From Hymenobacter ginkgonis (GTDB taxonomy: Bacteria; Bacteroidota; Bacteroidia; Cytophagales; Hymenobacteraceae), in NCBI RefSeq assembly GCF_009755225.1, contig NZ_WQKZ01000002.1, forward strand, positions 248,001 to 312,000: a stretch of DNA of 64,000 nucleotides, in the 5' to 3' direction. How positions within the stretch are numbered: the stretch's first letter is position 1; the number at the start of each line of letters is the position of its first letter. Shown one piece after another: positions 62,940 to 64,000 of the stretch. The notes below the pieces were generated by a model that saw nothing but the letters and a program-made list of their open reading frames with translations, was not told the DNA's origin and did not search any database. The position numbers and the translations under genes are program-made.

Positions 62940-63476
62940 ATGTGCCAGGTCACCATTCCCAACTCATCAGACGACCGCAAGCTGTTTTCGGAAGAAATGC
63001 GGTTCATTTATGACAAGCACCTGAGCTTATTTAACATCCGCAGAGAACATGAATGGAAAGTATTTTTTGGGATGATAACGCTGCTTGGGCTTTCGACCGC
63101 TGCGCTACTCAATTACAGAATTCAGCTAACACCCCAGCAGAAGCACTTGTGGGCGCTAGGAATGACACTTCTATTCGTAGCTCACTTTTTTTACCAATCA
63201 GGTGTGCAGCACCGGAACAGAATTGACCGGCTAGTAATGGATGAGGTGAACCGACACCTTTGCGCTGCTATGAACCTAGATAAGAATTGCTTTATTAGAT
63301 TATCTACCGACGCAGGCGAGGAAAAGGATTTTGTGACGGATGGCGGCCGCCTTGACTTGCCGTGGTATAATATTCGGTACATCTGGGCATTTGCGCTACA
63401 AACCGTAACACTACTACTCATATGCGCTGTTTCTTACGTTATTGCCTCCGGCCATATAGTAGCGCTAAAGCCCTAA
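62940..63476 (+). CDS. Hypothetical three-helix membrane protein
   Basis: A 178-residue protein with three hydrophobic helices: VFFGMITLLGLSTAALLNY, HLWALGMTLLFVAHFFYQSG and IWAFALQTVTLLLICAVSYV. A soluble loop between helices 2 and 3 reads HRNRIDRLVMDEVNRHLCAA. The N-terminal 35 residues are polar (EEMRFIYDKHLSLFNIRREH). Lower GC and ordinary codon choice differ from the neighbours, suggesting transfer. I cannot assign a family. It ends before a terminator. Confidence 0.7.
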   Translation: MCQVTIPNSSDDRKLFSEEMRFIYDKHLSLFNIRREHEWKVFFGMITLLGLSTAALLNYRIQLTPQQKHLWALGMTLLFVAHFFYQSGVQHRNRIDRLVMDEVNRHLCAAMNLDKNCFIRLSTDAGEEKDFVTDGGRLDLPWYNIRYIWAFALQTVTLLLICAVSYVIASGHIVALKP

Positions 63477-63500
63477 GCAGGGGGTAAGACCCAGCACTAA

Positions 63501-63537
63501 AAAAGCGCCTGAAGCTACGAGAGCTTCAGGCGCTTTT
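63501..63537. terminator. Bidirectional terminator
   Basis: AAAAGCGCCTGAAGCT pairs perfectly with AGCTTCAGGCGCTTTT over a five-base loop. It lies between convergent genes and can serve both. Confidence 0.85.
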
Positions 63538-63559
63538 CTTTTAGCAACTATTCTAGTAC

Positions 63560-64000
63560 CTACATATGAATGGCCCGGTTCTCGGTGGCGGCGAGGCAGG
63601 CTTCTTTCATAGCCTCGGCATAGGTGGGGTGCGAGTGGCTCATGCGGGCCACGTCCTCGGCCGAGGCGCGGAACTCCATGGCGGTCACGGCTTCGGCGAT
63701 GAGGTCGGCGATGCGCGGCCCAATCATGTGCACGCCTAAGATTTCGTCGGTGGTTTTGTCGGCCAGCACTTTCACGAAACCGTCGGTGTCGCCACTGGCG
63801 CGGGCGCGGCCGCTGGCTTTGAAGGGGAAGCTGCCCACTTTGTAGGCCTTGCCTTGCTCCTTAAGCTGCTCTTCGGTGTAGCCTACCCCCGCCACTTCGG
63901 GCCAGGTGTACACCACGCCGGGGATGAGCAGGTAGTTGATGTGCGGCTTCTGGCCCACGATGGTTTCGGCCACGTACACGCCTTCTTCCTCGGCCTTGTG
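63560..64000 (-). CDS. lpdA: Dihydrolipoyl dehydrogenase, C-terminal part
   Basis: The last 146 residues of a flavoprotein disulfide reductase of the 2-oxoacid dehydrogenase complexes, which reoxidises dihydrolipoamide. The gene runs off the window edge, still in frame at 64000. [20 protein letters not shown] starts the dimerisation domain, and the catalytic His-Glu pair is in [19 protein letters not shown]. It is placed at the end of the window, convergent with the hypothetical membrane protein. Confidence 0.95.
   Translation of the reverse strand, partial: HKAEEEGVYVAETIVGQKPHINYLLIPGVVYTWPEVAGVGYTEEQLKEQGKAYKVGSFPFKASGRARASGDTDGFVKVLADKTTDEILGVHMIGPRIADLIAEAVTAMEFRASAEDVARMSHSHPTYAEAMKEACLAATENRAIHM

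Overview
The window looks like chromosome of a GC-rich (roughly 60 %) member of the Bacteroidota, most like Hymenobacter or a close relative. This rests on a SusC/SusD pair, the gene block rpmB-rpmG-DUF4295-ftsY, DUF5522 and DUF6992 proteins, several secreted proteins with type IX secretion (T9SS) C-terminal sorting domains, promoters of the TAnnTTTG type, and many lipoproteins. No rRNA, CRISPR array, integrase or recognisable transposase was seen.

Layout. 0-6.5 kb: the end of a sugar-utilisation locus (GH13 alpha-glucosidase, SusC, SusD) with a LacI-type operator candidate before susC. 6.6-9.7 kb: tRNA-Asn, a small Rieske-like lipoprotein, then ftsY, DUF4295, rpmG, rpmB and DUF5522 on the minus strand. 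9.9-15.5 kb: ornithine aminotransferase, hemB, an acetyltransferase and an amino-acid permease. 15.6-21 kb: a DoxX-like protein, a Glu/Leu/Phe/Val dehydrogenase and a tyrosine catabolism unit (hmgA, hppD) with a divergent LysR regulator. 21-36 kb: DsbD, a 1469-residue NHL/IPT secreted protein, lptB, a GH3-like enzyme, transaldolase, a CotH-kinase protein and a metallophosphoesterase. 36-46.6 kb: an accessory stretch of small secreted or membrane proteins and at least five broken genes, several of them surface or secreted proteins. 46.6-64 kb: tRNA-Val, thioesterase, GMC oxidoreductase, hybrid histidine kinase, aldehyde dehydrogenase, PAP2 phosphatase, SDR, MFS, an RluE-type pseudouridine synthase, a cold-shock-domain protein, a DUF922 lipoprotein and the end of a dihydrolipoyl dehydrogenase gene.

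Functional links. The GH13 enzyme and SusCD suggest import and hydrolysis of alpha-glucans. HppD and HmgA perform consecutive steps of tyrosine breakdown, probably under the divergent LysR protein. RocD, the amino-acid dehydrogenase and the permease fit an amino-acid-consuming lifestyle. LptB and DsbD serve the envelope.

Three features go beyond ordinary annotation. (1) A short motif, GGGGGTAGG or its complement, occurs roughly once per kilobase on both strands, in genes and between them. (2) Five imperfect to perfect long palindromes sit between genes; their arms keep a common frame while an inner segment changes with compensating changes in the other arm. (3) Between 37.8 and 45 kb, consecutive surface-protein genes are frameshifted, two at 8-9 nt C tracts just after the signal peptide and one at a (CCTGG)3 repeat. 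This is either pseudogene decay or slipped-strand phase variation.
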